From Cucumis sativus (Eukaryota; Streptophyta; Magnoliopsida; Cucurbitales; Cucurbitaceae): a stretch of 64,000 nt of DNA. Positions 46,802-60,491 of the stretch are shown here, in pieces; the first letter of the stretch is position 1, and every line of letters begins with the position of its first letter. The notes under the pieces are model-generated. The model was not told the DNA's origin and ran no database searches. It saw only the letters and a program-made list of their open reading frames with translations. The stretch spans positions 19,930,307-19,994,306 of the forward strand of contig NC_026661.2 of assembly GCF_000004075.3 (NCBI RefSeq). The letters are read 5' to 3'. Made by a program: the position numbers and the translations under genes.

Positions 46802-49002
46802 TGATTATGAGAGAGGATTTGATCAGAAGAGACCAGAAATGACAGAATTCTACCTATAAAGTTGGAGAAAAGTACTACATCATTATATTATTATCATATT
46901 ATCATATATAATGCAATAAAATAAAACTAGCTGGAATGGAATCTAATCCCATGGATTTTTAGATTCCTTTTTGTTCTTTTAATTTATACCATGTGATGAA
47001 GTGTGTGCCTTTTGTTTTTGTTCTTATATATATTTACTTATAAAAAAAATGCATTATATCCTCTTTCCTTATTAAACTTTTTCATTACTATTTTCTTGTG
47101 GATATGGAATAATTTAATTTATCTTAAAATATTATTTAGGTTAAAATACTTTCTCTAAAAAAAGTTTAAAAAAAAAAAAAAACTATTTTGACCCATACTT
47201 ATCCTTTATTTTAGTCTATAGCGTTTGTTGAAATACAAAATAAACTTTGATATAGACAAAAGTAAACTTACTAAACTTAAATTTATGACACTAATAAGAC
47301 TACATTTATTGTCAACCTTTAGGTCAAAAAATTGATTCTCCCATCCTCTATGTATATGATTATTAACAATATTCTGAAAACATGAACACAAACAATATTG
47401 AAGATGGATTTTTTGCTGATAAAAAAAAAAAAAAAACTCTTTCTTACATGCAATAGATTAAAATAATGAGCCATAAATACCAACATTCTACTATGTAAGT
47501 TGGAAAGAAACATATTTATAATAGAATTTTGTAATTGAAAAAATAAAATAAAAGGAGCTGGAAATGGAATCTAATTAATCTGAAATGAATAATTTTTTAG
47601 ATTAGATTCGTTATGTTTCTTGATATCATGTGCTGAAGTAGTGTACTTTTTGTTCTTCTTAAATTATTATAAATATACACATATATACATAAAAAGATAT
47701 TATCCTTTTTAATTTTCACTTCAAAAATTTGAATTATTTTCTTGTTGAATATTGTTATTATTTGAGTTGAAACTGAAACATTATCTGTCAGAAGTTCTAC
47801 CATAACAATAATAGTTTGATCACATGGATCCAACGACCCACATGCTTCTCTCGAAATAATAAGGTTGACTTTGACTCTTCTGACTCACTATATATATGTG
47901 TATGTATGTATGCATTTTTTTTTAATTTATAGAATTTGGGATATGAGCAAATTAGAAAATTGATCTAAATAAAACTATTAAATAATATGTTTAGTAATAT
48001 TCCCAACAACCTTTTTAGTATATTCTTGACACCATCCATTATTGAATAATAATAATAAATTGATAATACATGTGAATAAAGTTTTTCTATCTCGAAGACT
48101 ATCCAAATTTAATGAAATAAGAGTTTGAATCCATATTTGACATATAAATTATTTGCTATTTTATTTAAAGGAATTAAGATTTTTTAATTTTATGCATACA
48201 ATTAAAATTACGTAAGTACCAAATTTTTACATAATTTTTACATATAAATACATTATACATCTACGTCTTTTAAGTATAATTAGTTCAATATTATTTCAAA
48301 AGGTAAAAATTATTTTAATAACAGAAAATATTTACCGATGACTAAAAACTTATTTTAAAAATTTGTTATATTTGTAAATGAGTTAATTATCTCAAATGGT
48401 TATATTTGAAAACATCTCATAATTAAAAAAATAGTATAATTCATTTGCACAAACAATATTGAAGTATGAGACCATGAAATGATTTATTAATTTCAATTGA
48501 TTTAACGACTAGCTAGTTTATTACAATTACACATTACAATTACACATTTGAATTTTTAATTTGATCAATTAACTAACTGGCAGTCGTTTGTTATTTGTTG
48601 CAATCAAACTCCGTAAGTTGTATTGATATTGATATCAATGTATAGAAAATGAGATGAATAAGATTCTACGATGTAATGGCATGAAATTAATCCAAAAGAT
48701 AAAAAGAAAGAAAGAACACAGAATATGGAAAGAAGAAATAAGAGAAAATAAAGCACACTAGCTTATACACATTTTCCAAAGAGATAAAACAAATCATCAG
48801 CCTCTCTGTTTCTAAGCTTTAGAGAAAACAAACAAATTAAGAAGAAGAAAGAAAAAAAAGCTTTAATCATCAGTTAAAACATCTAAAGAAAAAAAAAAAA
48901 ACCCCCACTAAAATATAATTAATAATAATGCACAAGAAATGCATTTATATATATATATTTATAACACTATATATATATAATTATATTGAAGAAGAATCCA
49001 AA
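46802..49002. other. nsLTP 3' region and spacer with a second, diverged 3' copy
   Basis: The nsLTP 3'UTR runs to about 46930. A segment at about 46915-47070 recurs in diverged form at about 47540-47705 (see repeat entry). The rest is AT-rich; poly-A runs lie near 47170 and 47420. No intact coding sequence is seen. Confidence 0.55.
46915..47705. repeat. Diverged direct duplication of the nsLTP 3' flank
   Basis: Copy 1 (about 46915-47070) and copy 2 (about 47540-47705) share in the same order AATAAAA, AGCTGGAATGGAATCTAAT, TTTTAGATT, ATCATGTGCTGAAGT-like, TTTTTGTTCTT and ATATTATCC-like blocks, with gaps. They are 625 bases apart. This looks like an old tandem duplication in which the coding part of one copy was lost. 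Confidence 0.65.
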
Positions 49003-51778
49003 TTAGGGGCAGTTAGGATTTCTGCCCGGACCGCCGTAGAAGAAATAATTGCCCCAGTCGTCGGACTTGCCGTTCTGAACATCGTAACAACTTGGTTGCT
49101 CCGTGAAAATTCCTATGTCCTCCGGCGCCCTTAGGCTGTTTGATTCTCCTACAATCTGCTTTATGCATTATTATATTCATTAATCAACAATTCCTAATGC
49201 TAAAATTGTCACCCAAGCTTCACTATTTACAGATTATTTCACTAGTACGTGGTTGAGCATAAACTAATCTAGCTTTAATAGAAAATAGTACAACAAAGAA
49301 AACTATTTAGTAATTATATTAGATTTAGTAACTTTGTTGTAATCTTCTTTCTAGTTGTTATAACCTCTCCGGATTTTCATGATAGTCCGTTGTAAAACCT
49401 TACGTGCACTCTACCATCAATCATAAATGGAAAAATTATTATAAATAAGAAAAGAAAAAAAGAATTCAAATTTTGTTAATATTTAAAAACTCAAATTCAA
49501 GATTAAATCGTAATTAATATACTTTAGGAGCTAAACTTAGTTTTGCGTTTGTTTGTTGATTAAAATAGACCCGGAAAAATATAATAAACTTGAAGATAGA
49601 AAATATAAGTGTAGATGGAGTAAGTTTAGGAACCTGAATGTTACGGAAGTAGCCGGCTTTGCCGAAGCCCTCACCGGGGAAGTGGCCGCTACCCATCTGG
49701 GTGGAAGTATGTTGGCCGTCGGATTCAGAGTTAACGACTTCGCCGCCCCATTCGATCATGGAGGCGCTGTCGGTGAGATAAGAAAATAAGAAGGCCGGCC
49801 AATACCCTAAAACGTACTTATTTCCGAATTGCATCCACCAGTTTCCTTCTTTAGGGTCCTACAAAATTACACTGCCAGTTAAATTTAATAACCAATTTTT
49901 TTAACTATTATTCAGAACCTATTTAATGGATGAACGTTAAAAGTCGGACATATTTGTCAGAGATTCTCTGTTTTTTCAAACCTTTAGAATAGGTGGCTAC
50001 AAGCACTTGTAATTCTTTCCTTTCTTTTTTTTTTTTTTTTTTTAATTTGAGGTGTTTTGATGAATATTCAAGTGGGATGGTTAGTGGGGTTTTGAAGAAA
50101 TTTTCGAGTGTGCGAGTGGGGTTTTTCTTTTTTCCCCTGTTCTTATGAATCCTCTAAGTCAAATTTTGAAGGAAAATCAAGTAAGTGGGTTTTTTCCTGT
50201 TTTGATTAAAACCCAGTTCAAACTTGGAAGAGAATTCGTGTGGGTATGTGAGTAAATGAATTTGTTCACTGTCTTGAGAAAAATGTAGAGATCAGTAAGT
50301 GGGTTTCCTCCTAATTTGACTAAAACCCAGCTCAATTTTGTAAGAAAGCCTAATTTTTTTAATAATAACCCTTTTTATTTAGCTATAATGAAGAACCAAT
50401 TCAAAATGTAAAGAGAAAATTACCTTCCAAATGAGCAAGCTGATGTCATATTGAGAACTTTTGTAGGAAGAAATAGGAAAAATGCTGGCACCCATTGCTA
50501 TTTCATTATTGATTTGAACAAACCCAGAACACAGCAAATTATAGCAACCAGTTGCTTGATATGCATCACTCTGTTTGAAATTAAACACAAAACAAATTAA
50601 AATCAATAATGAAAAAAAAAAAAAAAAGAAGAAGAAAGCTCATAAAATTTTGAAATTAAGAAAATAATAATAACTCACGGTCCAATAAGTGAAAAGTCGA
50701 GTGTTATTATCTCCATACAAATCAGGGCTGACCTGCACATATAATCAAAATCTTTTCGTTCTCAGAAAAAAAAAGGATAAGAAATTAGAGAAACTATAAA
50801 CATTTTTACAAACCTGCCAACCAGCTTCAATACTATTAAGATCTTGCCCAAAAGTTCCTCCAAGAATCCAGATCTGTGAGAGGCTAAATTCATTTGTTTG
50901 TTGAATTTTTGGTGACCAAACATTAATAGTTGCTTTAGCTCCATAGTATTGTCCTCCTTCAACATATATGATTGCATGCTAACAACTCCAAAAGCAAAGG
51001 CAAAACAAAATATTGTTTTTAAAACAATTATATTTGATAATTTTGGAAAAGAAGAAATTACTCTGTTTTTTAGAAGTGTACCTGATGTCCATTTTGTCCA
51101 TTAAGATCAACTTCAATGGAGTTTGGTTTCACAGTTGCATAAGGCTTCTTTTTTCCATAGCTTTTCACTGAATTTCCTCTTAAAATGTCTTCTTTTTTTG
51201 TTCTTCTAATGGGAATTGTCCCTTTTGGACATTTTCCTTTTAAGTGCCATAATTGAGTTATATCCTCTGATTTTGAACCTTTTATTGACACTTTACTGTC
51301 ACTTAAAATCCCTCCTTCTGGATGAAAAGTTGGTCTCATCTGCAAAAAAAAAAAACCCCAAAAAGAAAACATTATAGCACAAAAATACCCAAAAAAAATT
51401 AAAGAAATTTAAAAGCAAAAAACAAAACCTGAATTGTGTGGTTTTTGAGAAGAGGATGATCAAAAGCTGGTTGATGAGCCATACGAACACAATCAATAAT
51501 ATCCCCATCTGGACTCTGTTTTAAATTCAAATGTTAACAAAACAGAGGAAGAAAAGAAAAAACCAACAAAAGAAATTGAATTGAATTGAAGAATTGAGAA
51601 TTTTTAAAACCTTTATGGATTTCACAGCAGGTTTATTCAGTTTCTTCAAGTGGGAGTGAACTTCAAGGCGACGGCGGCGGTGACGATGGCGGTGAAGCGT
51701 GGTTTTTCCGCCCACCGTGGGGAGAGTTAAAGAAACCAGCATTAAGAGGAAAAGGAAGAGGAGCTTAAGAACACCCAT
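49003..51778 (-). CDS. Neprosin-domain secreted protein (DUF239/DUF4409)
   Basis: Eight exons, in transcript order: 51778-51611, 51515-51429, 51339-51082, 50978-50814, 50732-50679, 50570-50424, 49858-49634, 49155-49003; every one is a multiple of three, giving 418 aa. Neprosin of Nepenthes is a prolyl endopeptidase with two catalytic glutamates; most plant relatives are uncharacterised. Residues 1-23 are a signal peptide, followed by an Arg/His-rich stretch. The activation domain covers about 45-170 ([40 protein letters not shown]). The neprosin domain covers about 170-415 ([68 protein letters not shown]). E222 (IEAGW) and E329 (IEWGGE) have nearly the spacing of the two catalytic Glu of neprosin; equating them is inference. 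The last acceptor was taken at 49156, keeping IVGESN in frame; an acceptor four codons-third later would break phase. Confidence 0.94.
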
Positions 51779-51910
51779 TTTCAGTGAAATTTTGAGACGA
51801 AAAACTAAAAAGTAAGAGAACTTTATGGAATTGAAAAGAAAATTTTGAGAAATTGTGAAGAATGGGAGCAGCTAATTTCTCAATAAGTGTGTTTTAGAGC
51901 ATGACTTAGC

Positions 51911-51943
51911 AGAGAGAGAAAGAGAGAGAGAGAGAGAAGAGAG
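51911..51943. repeat. (GA)n microsatellite upstream of the neprosin-domain gene
   Basis: A GA-rich run lies 133-165 bases upstream of the start codon at 51778 (CT-rich on the coding strand). Such tracts are frequent in plant leaders and core promoters. I see no TATA box for this gene. Confidence 0.75.
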
Positions 51944-54900
51944 ATATTAATATTTTAAGAATTATGGCTGCCCAGAAATTTTCAAAATCACTTTACAAAA
52001 TTTTACAATCATATAAATTAAAAGAAAAAATCATATTCGGAAGATATTAATATTATATTTTATTTTTCTAGTTTTGAATACCTAAGTTTAGGTTTGCTAA
52101 TTTTAATCACGCTTAAACTTAGTCTTACTTTATTTTAAATTTTAATGAGTATTTGTAAAAAGAAAAAGTATAATTACATGACAAATTGTAGCTAATTGAA
52201 TAAGTAAATGGATGGTATATAATTTGAGATGTAATTAGCTAGTTAGTACCATAATAAACATAAACTGAATGGGTATAGTAGTTAAATTATTAATGTGAAA
52301 GATATCAAAAGTTATAAGTATGTAAGTGTGATAGATAGTTGAATAATAATTTTAGATGAAAATGAAAAGAATTGGTAGTTAAGGACAATTGTGGTATGGC
52401 ATTATGTGGTATGTCTCTACCAATGATGTGTACAAGAGAAGAAGGGCAAAATTTGATTTAAATTAAATTAGTTTATTATTTATTATTTGCACCATGCCCT
52501 TGGCTCCTTTGGAATAGTCCATCACAAACTGCCGACGCCATTTTGTTTGTCCCCAAATACCCAAGTCAAGTAGGGGCATTATGGACCATCTTTACCTTTA
52601 TATTTATAAATTTAAAGAAAAATAAATGGTGGAAAAAGGGAGATAGGCAATTTGGGAAGAATGTGGAGAGATGTAGAAAAGTTTTAGCCCACTTTCTTCC
52701 CTCTACGAGAGTTATTGGAAATTTTTTAAATATTTTCGGGTGTTTGATTGTGGAATTTATTCTATTTAATTTAAACACAATCAACTTTTAAACAGTGTGG
52801 AATTAATGGTATAGTGTTACAAATAATTGGCCAGAACTTAGATGACTTTTAAGCGTAATCTCTACCATCTAATCAAGTTTTGGAGAAGGAGACTTCATTC
52901 TCTAAACTCTTTTTGCTATAATGTTAATACTAAACATATATTATAATTTTATTGTTAAAGTATGAAAATAATTGAATTCTATTTTCCACTTTTGAGATTA
53001 GTTTTCTTGAAAATTTTGATATGGCTGTTTGTGTTTGTCATGTAATGTAATGTAGAAAATGAAATTTTATATATATACATATGGTGTGTTGTTGAGTTGC
53101 TATGTTAGGGTTGTAGCTGTGTTTGTTGGGCTTTTATTATATTCCTATTTCTTGGCTATATTTGTATTTACCTTTTTCATTTTATATATTTTTTCTAAGT
53201 GATTAATTATTGCTTTTCAAAAGACTTTAAAACCCTAATGTGATTACAAATAGTATAAACCTTATGCAAAAACCTGTCTCTTTTAATTTCTTTCTTGATA
53301 TTAAAAGTCTATTTTCAAGTCTACAAAACAATCCCTCGAGTTTGTATTAATTTGGTTTATACACTATGGATAACAATTTGGTTTCTTTTATGGAAAACTT
53401 TTATAAAAACTACAAAGCATCAATTTTATTTAGTTTCGATCTATTATATATAATTTATACATATTTTACTATGGATGGATTTGATGATAAAGTGAAAGGA
53501 CATTTGTGGCTTTGGCCACAATGCATGGGATGATGCATGGGTGGTTTGCTAATAAGAGGAAAAATCCATTATGGGTGGGCAACTCTTTGATAAAAGTTTA
53601 AATGAACTATGGATTTAATTCATGGATATCTACCTACCTATCTAGGATTTAATATTTTACAATAGTTTTTTAAGGTGAAGATAAAAAAGAGATATATTGT
53701 GAAATTAGTTGAAATGTGTATAAGTTGGTTCAGAGATACTTACAGATATAAAAAAAATAGGATTAATAAGAAGGAAAAATGTGAGGATGTACGTTTATTA
53801 GATATTGATTTTTTTAGGATGTGCGTTGTATTAGATATTGATTTTTTTTTTTTTTTCATTTAACTTAGAAAGATAAGGGTTCATATTGTGAAAATTTATG
53901 GTTAGAAATACAAAATGAGATGAAATTGAATAACTATCGTCGAGTTGATACAAAAACTAAAATTTTGAGGAGAAAAAGAAAGGAAGTGGTTTTGGGGGGT
54001 TTCCATGTTATGTATTCATGTTGCTCATTTAATGCTTTTTGTCTCTCAGCCTCCATGCTTTCAGACAAATGCATGCCCTAACGTGGACTCCCTCTCCCTT
54101 CAATATGCCTAAAGTTTTAGCCCTAACCCTAACCCTAATTCCATTGATCTTTGACACTTTCTTTGCTTTTTATATTATTCTTTTCTAACAAAGTTAATTA
54201 AGTAGTTTACTTAAAAATAATAATTTAAGATTTCCTTTAGTAATTATTTGTTTTTTTTTTAAATTAGCTCTATTTTCACTTCATCTTTTACTATGATTTA
54301 CATCTTTATTTCAAAGACTACTTTTAATTTGGCTTATTTTTTTAAAAAAAATAGGTAACAAAACATACAATTCAATCCAGAGTTGGGGAGATAATATTCT
54401 TACGCTTTATTTTCAAAATAAAAAGAAAAAGAAAAAATTGATTATCAAATAAAATCTTAATTTCAAGAATTTGATAATATTTTTTTTATAATAATAACAA
54501 AGGTTTCTTATTACACATTTTATCATAGTAGTTTAAATTGCGACATAATCCGATATATTTTTGGAGTAAATTAAAGCAAGAAATAATCACTTTCAACCCA
54601 CGTCATGCATGTAACTTATTTCCTCATTAAACTTTATCCATAAATTTTGAATATTAATTCAACTTTGATTATTGTTTCATTAATTATCAATTTATTTAAC
54701 CCATAACACAATCAATGTAGAGTACCCTTCTTTAACTAGTTTGTACAATATTAAAAAAGCTATATATATATGACTAAGAAAGACCAAAAAAAGACAAAGA
54801 TGATACAAAGGACACTAGGTTAAAAGTTTTAGAGAATTGTATTTATTAAAAAGAAAAAAGAAAAAAACAGCATAATTAATTATTTAAAAGGAATAAAATT

Positions 54901-57900
54901 AGAAAAAAAGATTATGATAACATGGCCAAATGTAGTTGGAAGATTGTGAAAGTGGGTAATGCTGTCCAAATCCAGCTTTTAAAGCCACTAATTGTTGTTA
55001 AGATTAGAAAATATATTTTAATTAATCAGTTTAATTAATAATACAAAAGTGGGCATTTGATTGGAAGATAATATAAATTAAACTCACATTTTAAATATTC
55101 TCTCAAAAAGACCTCTTTTCCATTGGTTTATATATATTTATATATATGGTGTAAATAAAAACAAATCTTAATCACTCCACCTTTAATTTTAAATATATAT
55201 AAAAACAAATGTCTTTGTCACAAGAACAAGCTCATCAAAATTACTTCTTTCTTTTTCTAATTCAAATTTTTATGGCTAACAGAATGAAGGGTTGTCTTAC
55301 GTTAATATCTCTTTTTCGTTTATTATTACTAGTGAAAAGGAATATATTGATTGAACATAGTCTTTTCGTTTAATAGACTCCATCAATGATATACATATTA
55401 GAAGAAAAGGAAATAATATAATTATTGATAAAATATTATCAGTATTATCAATACGCATGGTGATAAATTTGTGGAATATATAACTTTAATAATCGAGGTC
55501 AATATCGATTTCATATATCATGACTTAAGTTGAATATCAATGAGAATGATTGATATCTCTCTAAAAATACTCGTTGGAATACATCCTAACATACCAAACT
55601 ATTGAAGTCAAAATTTAGTTTTTCTTTACCTAAAATCTGATCAAGAGAATGGACTTTGAATTTCATTTTTTCCCTCAAATTCATGTGGGAGATCAACCAT
55701 TGAAAATTGGCACTTTTCCACTCTCCCACTATATTTGTGGATCATTTGAAAGTCAAAGATCACTAAAAAAACCCAAAGAAATAAAAACAAAAAAGTAATT
55801 AAATTGAAATAAAAAAAAGACATTTATATTATTATTATTGCTAGTGGATTTGAGAGAGGAAAATGTAATGGAAATGTGCTTTAAGAATGTGTTTTTTTAC
55901 TATCATTATTATTTCAAATAATTATGTAAAATTTTAATTAGCAAAATCGTTTCTTCACTCTAAATTTATCTTTTTAAATTTTAAATGTCATTCAATCAAT
56001 AAATTAAGAAATAATTTTGAAATCTAAATGTATTCTTAATAACTTTGTGACTAAAAATGTATATTTTTAAAATTTATAAAAATAATTACACATAGTATAG
56101 ACAAAATATATATATATATATACTTTAAACACTTAGAAAAGTAATCTTTTAAAAAAGAAAAAGTCATTAAAGGGATAAGAAGTTTTAAGGTCCATTTAGA
56201 GAGAATATTTTAGAATATTACATAATTTTAGGTATAATATTGAGATATAATATCACAATTAATTAGATTTCACCAAAAAAATATACTTTAGCGGATTACT
56301 TTATGTTGATGATTTGACATTTTATTTTTCTTGAGAAAATGTATTTTTGAGTGATCTGATCTCTCTAAAATCTTATCTTCTATATATCAACAACTTTATA
56401 GTAAAGTATTGAAGGATGTTCTAAATTAAGTTTGCATAAATTAATTGTTATATATATTTTCTCTCTTTTATACTTTGAACTTCTTAATAACATTGTTTTC
56501 AAAATATTTTTTAGGAATCATATTAAAACCTCTATTCATAATTAAGTTAATTATTATTTTTATACCAATAAAAAAACATATTCATTTACTATATATTTAT
56601 ATGAAAAGATTATTTGTTCGTTAGTCCACGTATGTCTCCTCAAGATGATGCATGTCAATTTTAGTAGCGTACGATGAAATTGACAATAAAATAATTTCTA
56701 ACACAACTTTCACCCATCTATAACTTACCTTCAAAGTCATTCATATAAGACTTTTGAGGACATTTTTTACTCATAGCTTAGAAATTCTATACTACGAGTT
56801 AAAATGTTTGTATATTATGTTTGCATGCATTACTAACATTTTATATCCTATGGTTTTGTTTTTTGTTTCGCTCAAAAGATCATCATATAATATTAAATAT
56901 CATTGTCTTTGTTTATATACCATAGATCTTTCTCTTTATATAACCAATACAAGACTTAGGGTGCACTCTAACAAAAGTACTCCAACTCATGAAAAATGTG
57001 GGAAAAGTATGAATGAAAATAAAGTATTACATCAACATTTTGCAACTGTTTTTGAAATATTAATGGACAGTGACATTTTGAAGGTATTTTCATGGAGATT
57101 TTGAGGTAAGAAATGAAGTGAAATAATGATGATAAAGGAAGGGGTTTGGGGACAATAATTGATAGATTATGAGGTGAAGAGAAAAAGGGTTGGTTAAGTC
57201 TGGGGGAAGGAATAAACAGAGAAATGATCCGTGAAAAGATTCCTTTGGGTTTTACCCATTTTTCCCATTTTCCAATATCCCAAATTCTAACCTTTAATCA
57301 TTGACTCACACACACATCACCCAACCAAATACAAAACAAAACAAAAACAACTTTTTTTTCTTTCTTTATTACCCTTTTTATTTCACAAACGTTTATATTT
57401 TTTAATTTTTTAACTTCAATAAGTTCCATTTTTTCTTTTTAAATATTTTTTAGTTTTGGTTGTGTTATGTGGTGGGAGTAATTTGAAAAAATAAATGCAG
57501 TCACCAATCCAAAGAAAATCAAAACTAATGATATTTAACGATTTCGAATTTTTCAAAAATAATTTATTAGACACAAACTTAAAAATTTAGAGATTGATTT
57601 CATGCTCATTTTTATCTGTTCGATAACTAAATTTATAGTTTAATTGGTTGTTTAAGAAATGGTACGTACTAGTAAAAATTTTCCCTTTTTTATATACATA
57701 ATCTTTCACTTTAATTCAAAATTGTGATTTGGGAGAAAGCAACTAAAAGAGGAAACTTTAAATAAAATAATAGACGTTTTTAAAATAATTGTATTGAAAA
57801 GAGAAAGAGAAAGAGAAAGAGAATTATTTTTTAGAAAAAGAAACATATTAATTAATTTTGAAATAATAATATGTATAGAGAAATGATAAAGTGCCTTTTT

Positions 57901-60491
57901 CTTTCATTGTCCGTCATGAATTGCTGTTGAATCACATGCATCAATTGTAGAGTTGCTCTCTTGGGGGAAAAATCCAAACCAAGAAAAATGATAAAAACCT
58001 ATAACAACCCTAACTTTGAATGTGAATCATATATATATATATATAACCTCATAAACATAACATCAAATTCAATATATCCATATATCTACATTCACATGTC
58101 CAGTTAAACTAATTACTTTGATTATTTTCAACTGTTTTCAAGATATAGTATTGTGAAACCTTTGACTTTAAGAAAATGATCGATACATATAAGTTATTGC
58201 TAAGCTATGCATACTTTAAACCTAATTTAATTGATTAGAGAATAGTATACTAAGTTGCTAGCTTGACAGCATTTCTTTTCGCAACCAAACCTCATTGGCC
58301 CAATCAGTAGTGTCACTAGACAAACTTTTTTTCTTTTTCTTTTTTTTTTTTTCTGTTTGCTATGCATCTCTTAATTTATTCAGCTATAAAAAATAGTATT
58401 ACTGTTGTTCACTCAACGGGAAAATATTACTCTTCAGTTAAACATATATGTCTTGTACCAAGAGGTCAAAATGAATGTATATTTACACCATTTGTTAACA
58501 ACATCATAATCATCAATAATAATATTGGTTATTGTATACTTCAATCAAATAGTCCAATCATCCACACCAACCGCAATTAGACCTTCTCATAATTAAACAA
58601 TGAGTGCCTCTTTAAAAAAATGTATACGTTAATAATTATGATTTCTTTCTATATTTTTAAGATTTTATTAATAATGGATACTGATAGACACTGACAAAGT
58701 TCTAATCGTGTCCATCAACTAGTAAATATAAAAATTTTACTCTATTAATTTTATAAATATTTTAGTTTAATTATTATATTTAAAAATTTCTAAGTTATAA
58801 TAAAAAATTGCTATTAACAACAAAAAAAACGATTATATTTTAAAATTCATTGGGAAAAAGATAGAATTATATATAAATATATAATGATGATTAAAAAAAC
58901 ACTTTTAACTATTAAAAGTGAAATGAAATGGATATAAATGTAAACTTTTTCACTTTTATATCTCAAAGAAAGAAAAATCCAAAAATTAAAAGTTGATGAT
59001 ATTGATAAGTGTCAAAATCAAAATCCATTAATTAGAATGGGAAAAAGAAAGAAAAGAAAATGTAAAAATCTCGTGATCATATTCATAGTCACAAGCTACC
59101 ATATAATATCATTTTTTATTATTGTTATTATTATTCCAAGAAAAGGTTGTTACATTATTACATGTGTGTATATATATATATATGATAACACAACCAAAAT
59201 TATTTCTACAAAATTTGTAATTATATGCATAAATAACATCGGTGATTGAGCCACAAAGGCAATTCTTTAGATTCTAATTGACTTTAGCCCCATACTATAT
59301 TTATATTAATGTTATATATTTGATAAAATTATACCAAATTTAGTCCTTTCAATTTTGACATTTGTCTATTTGATTACTGACGACGAAACCTAAAAAGTTT
59401 AGAATTTTATTAGACATAAACTTGAGAGTAAATGCAATAGGTAACACTCATAATTGCATATGAATGTCTTAAAAAGTTGTAAATATAACAAATTAAAATC
59501 TATTATTGATAGTCACGAGGCCCTGAATCTCGCTATATGTGTTTTTTTTCTTCATTGTGTTATATTTGTTAATATTTTAGATATAATTATTAGGGGTTTT
59601 TTGAAAAATATAATAAAGCAAAAATATTTACAATTATCAAACGATTTCGAACCACAATAAAAATACCAAAAATACTTTCATGATTAATTGATACCCAAGA
59701 CACGTAATATATTTGATAAACGATGGTTTAGATTTAACTTTCCTGGTACACATTTTTTTCACAATTTTTTATATTTGATACACGATTTAAACAATCAAAC
59801 AACAATTTAAAAAAAATTAGAAAGAAGAGAAAAAGACAATGAAAAGGAAATAAAAATTGGAAAAGAAGATAAATAGAAAAACAAACTTAAAATATTAAGA
59901 AAATAGTCAGCTTTATCAGTTTTTTTATTTCGCTATACTCGGGTGTATATTTTGATTATTTGTTTCATTTATAAAAATTTTATATAAATGCCATTAAAAT
60001 TAAAATCTGTATTTAATAGATAACTAAATTATTAAAACATGAAAATTTGAGAATGACACAAAATTAAAAGATTATATTTTGAAAAAGTAATAATAAATAA
60101 ATAAATACTTAATCCAACCCAATAGGAATAAAAAAAACTATGAATCAAAGCAAATCTTCAACTCTTTTTTTTTTTTTTTTTCATTTTTATCAATATTTAA
60201 CACAAAATCCATTAACCCCCTTTTTCTTTTGTCTCTTACAGCAAAGCTCACTCAAAATTTCTCCCATTTTTCTTTTCTGGGAACCAAAACAAGAAAAGTA
60301 TACACACAAACCACTCGTATAATGTACAAAAAAATAAAATAAACGAATAAAGAATTAACACGAGAACACTCGGTCTCTCCCACCCCAAAAAAAAACCAAG
60401 GATGGAAAATTTCAATTTGAGAAACAAATCAACAAAAGTAAGTAAATATATCTTTTCTTACTTCCCCATTTGTGGTAAACTTCCAATATCA
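51944..60491. other. 8.5-kb gene-poor AT-rich spacer
   Basis: I see no supported gene. Contents noticed: a telomere-like CCCTAA triplet at 54121-54138, TATCA/TGATAG-like repeats at about 55375-55530 and 58660-58760, many TA microsatellites (for example 56107-56121, 58029-58043, 59169-59183), and long poly-T tracts near 53840, 58330 and 60165. The longest frame (56754-57104, plus, 116 aa) has no recognisable motif and low-complexity AT-driven composition. Confidence 0.55.
54121..54138. repeat. Short interstitial telomere-like repeat
   Basis: Three perfect CCCTAA units, preceded by TTTAG. The plant telomere unit is CCCTAAA, so this is a near-telomeric hexamer variant; it also matches the telo-box core AACCCTAA found in plant promoters. 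Confidence 0.8.

Noticed and set aside
49553-49789. 78-aa plus-strand frame over the neprosin gene
   Set aside because: It lies antisense to exon 7 of the neprosin-domain gene, whose frame matches the family; this one has no resemblance.
56754-57104. 116-aa plus-strand frame in the gene desert
   Set aside because: AT-driven composition, no motif, no plausible promoter context; likely chance.
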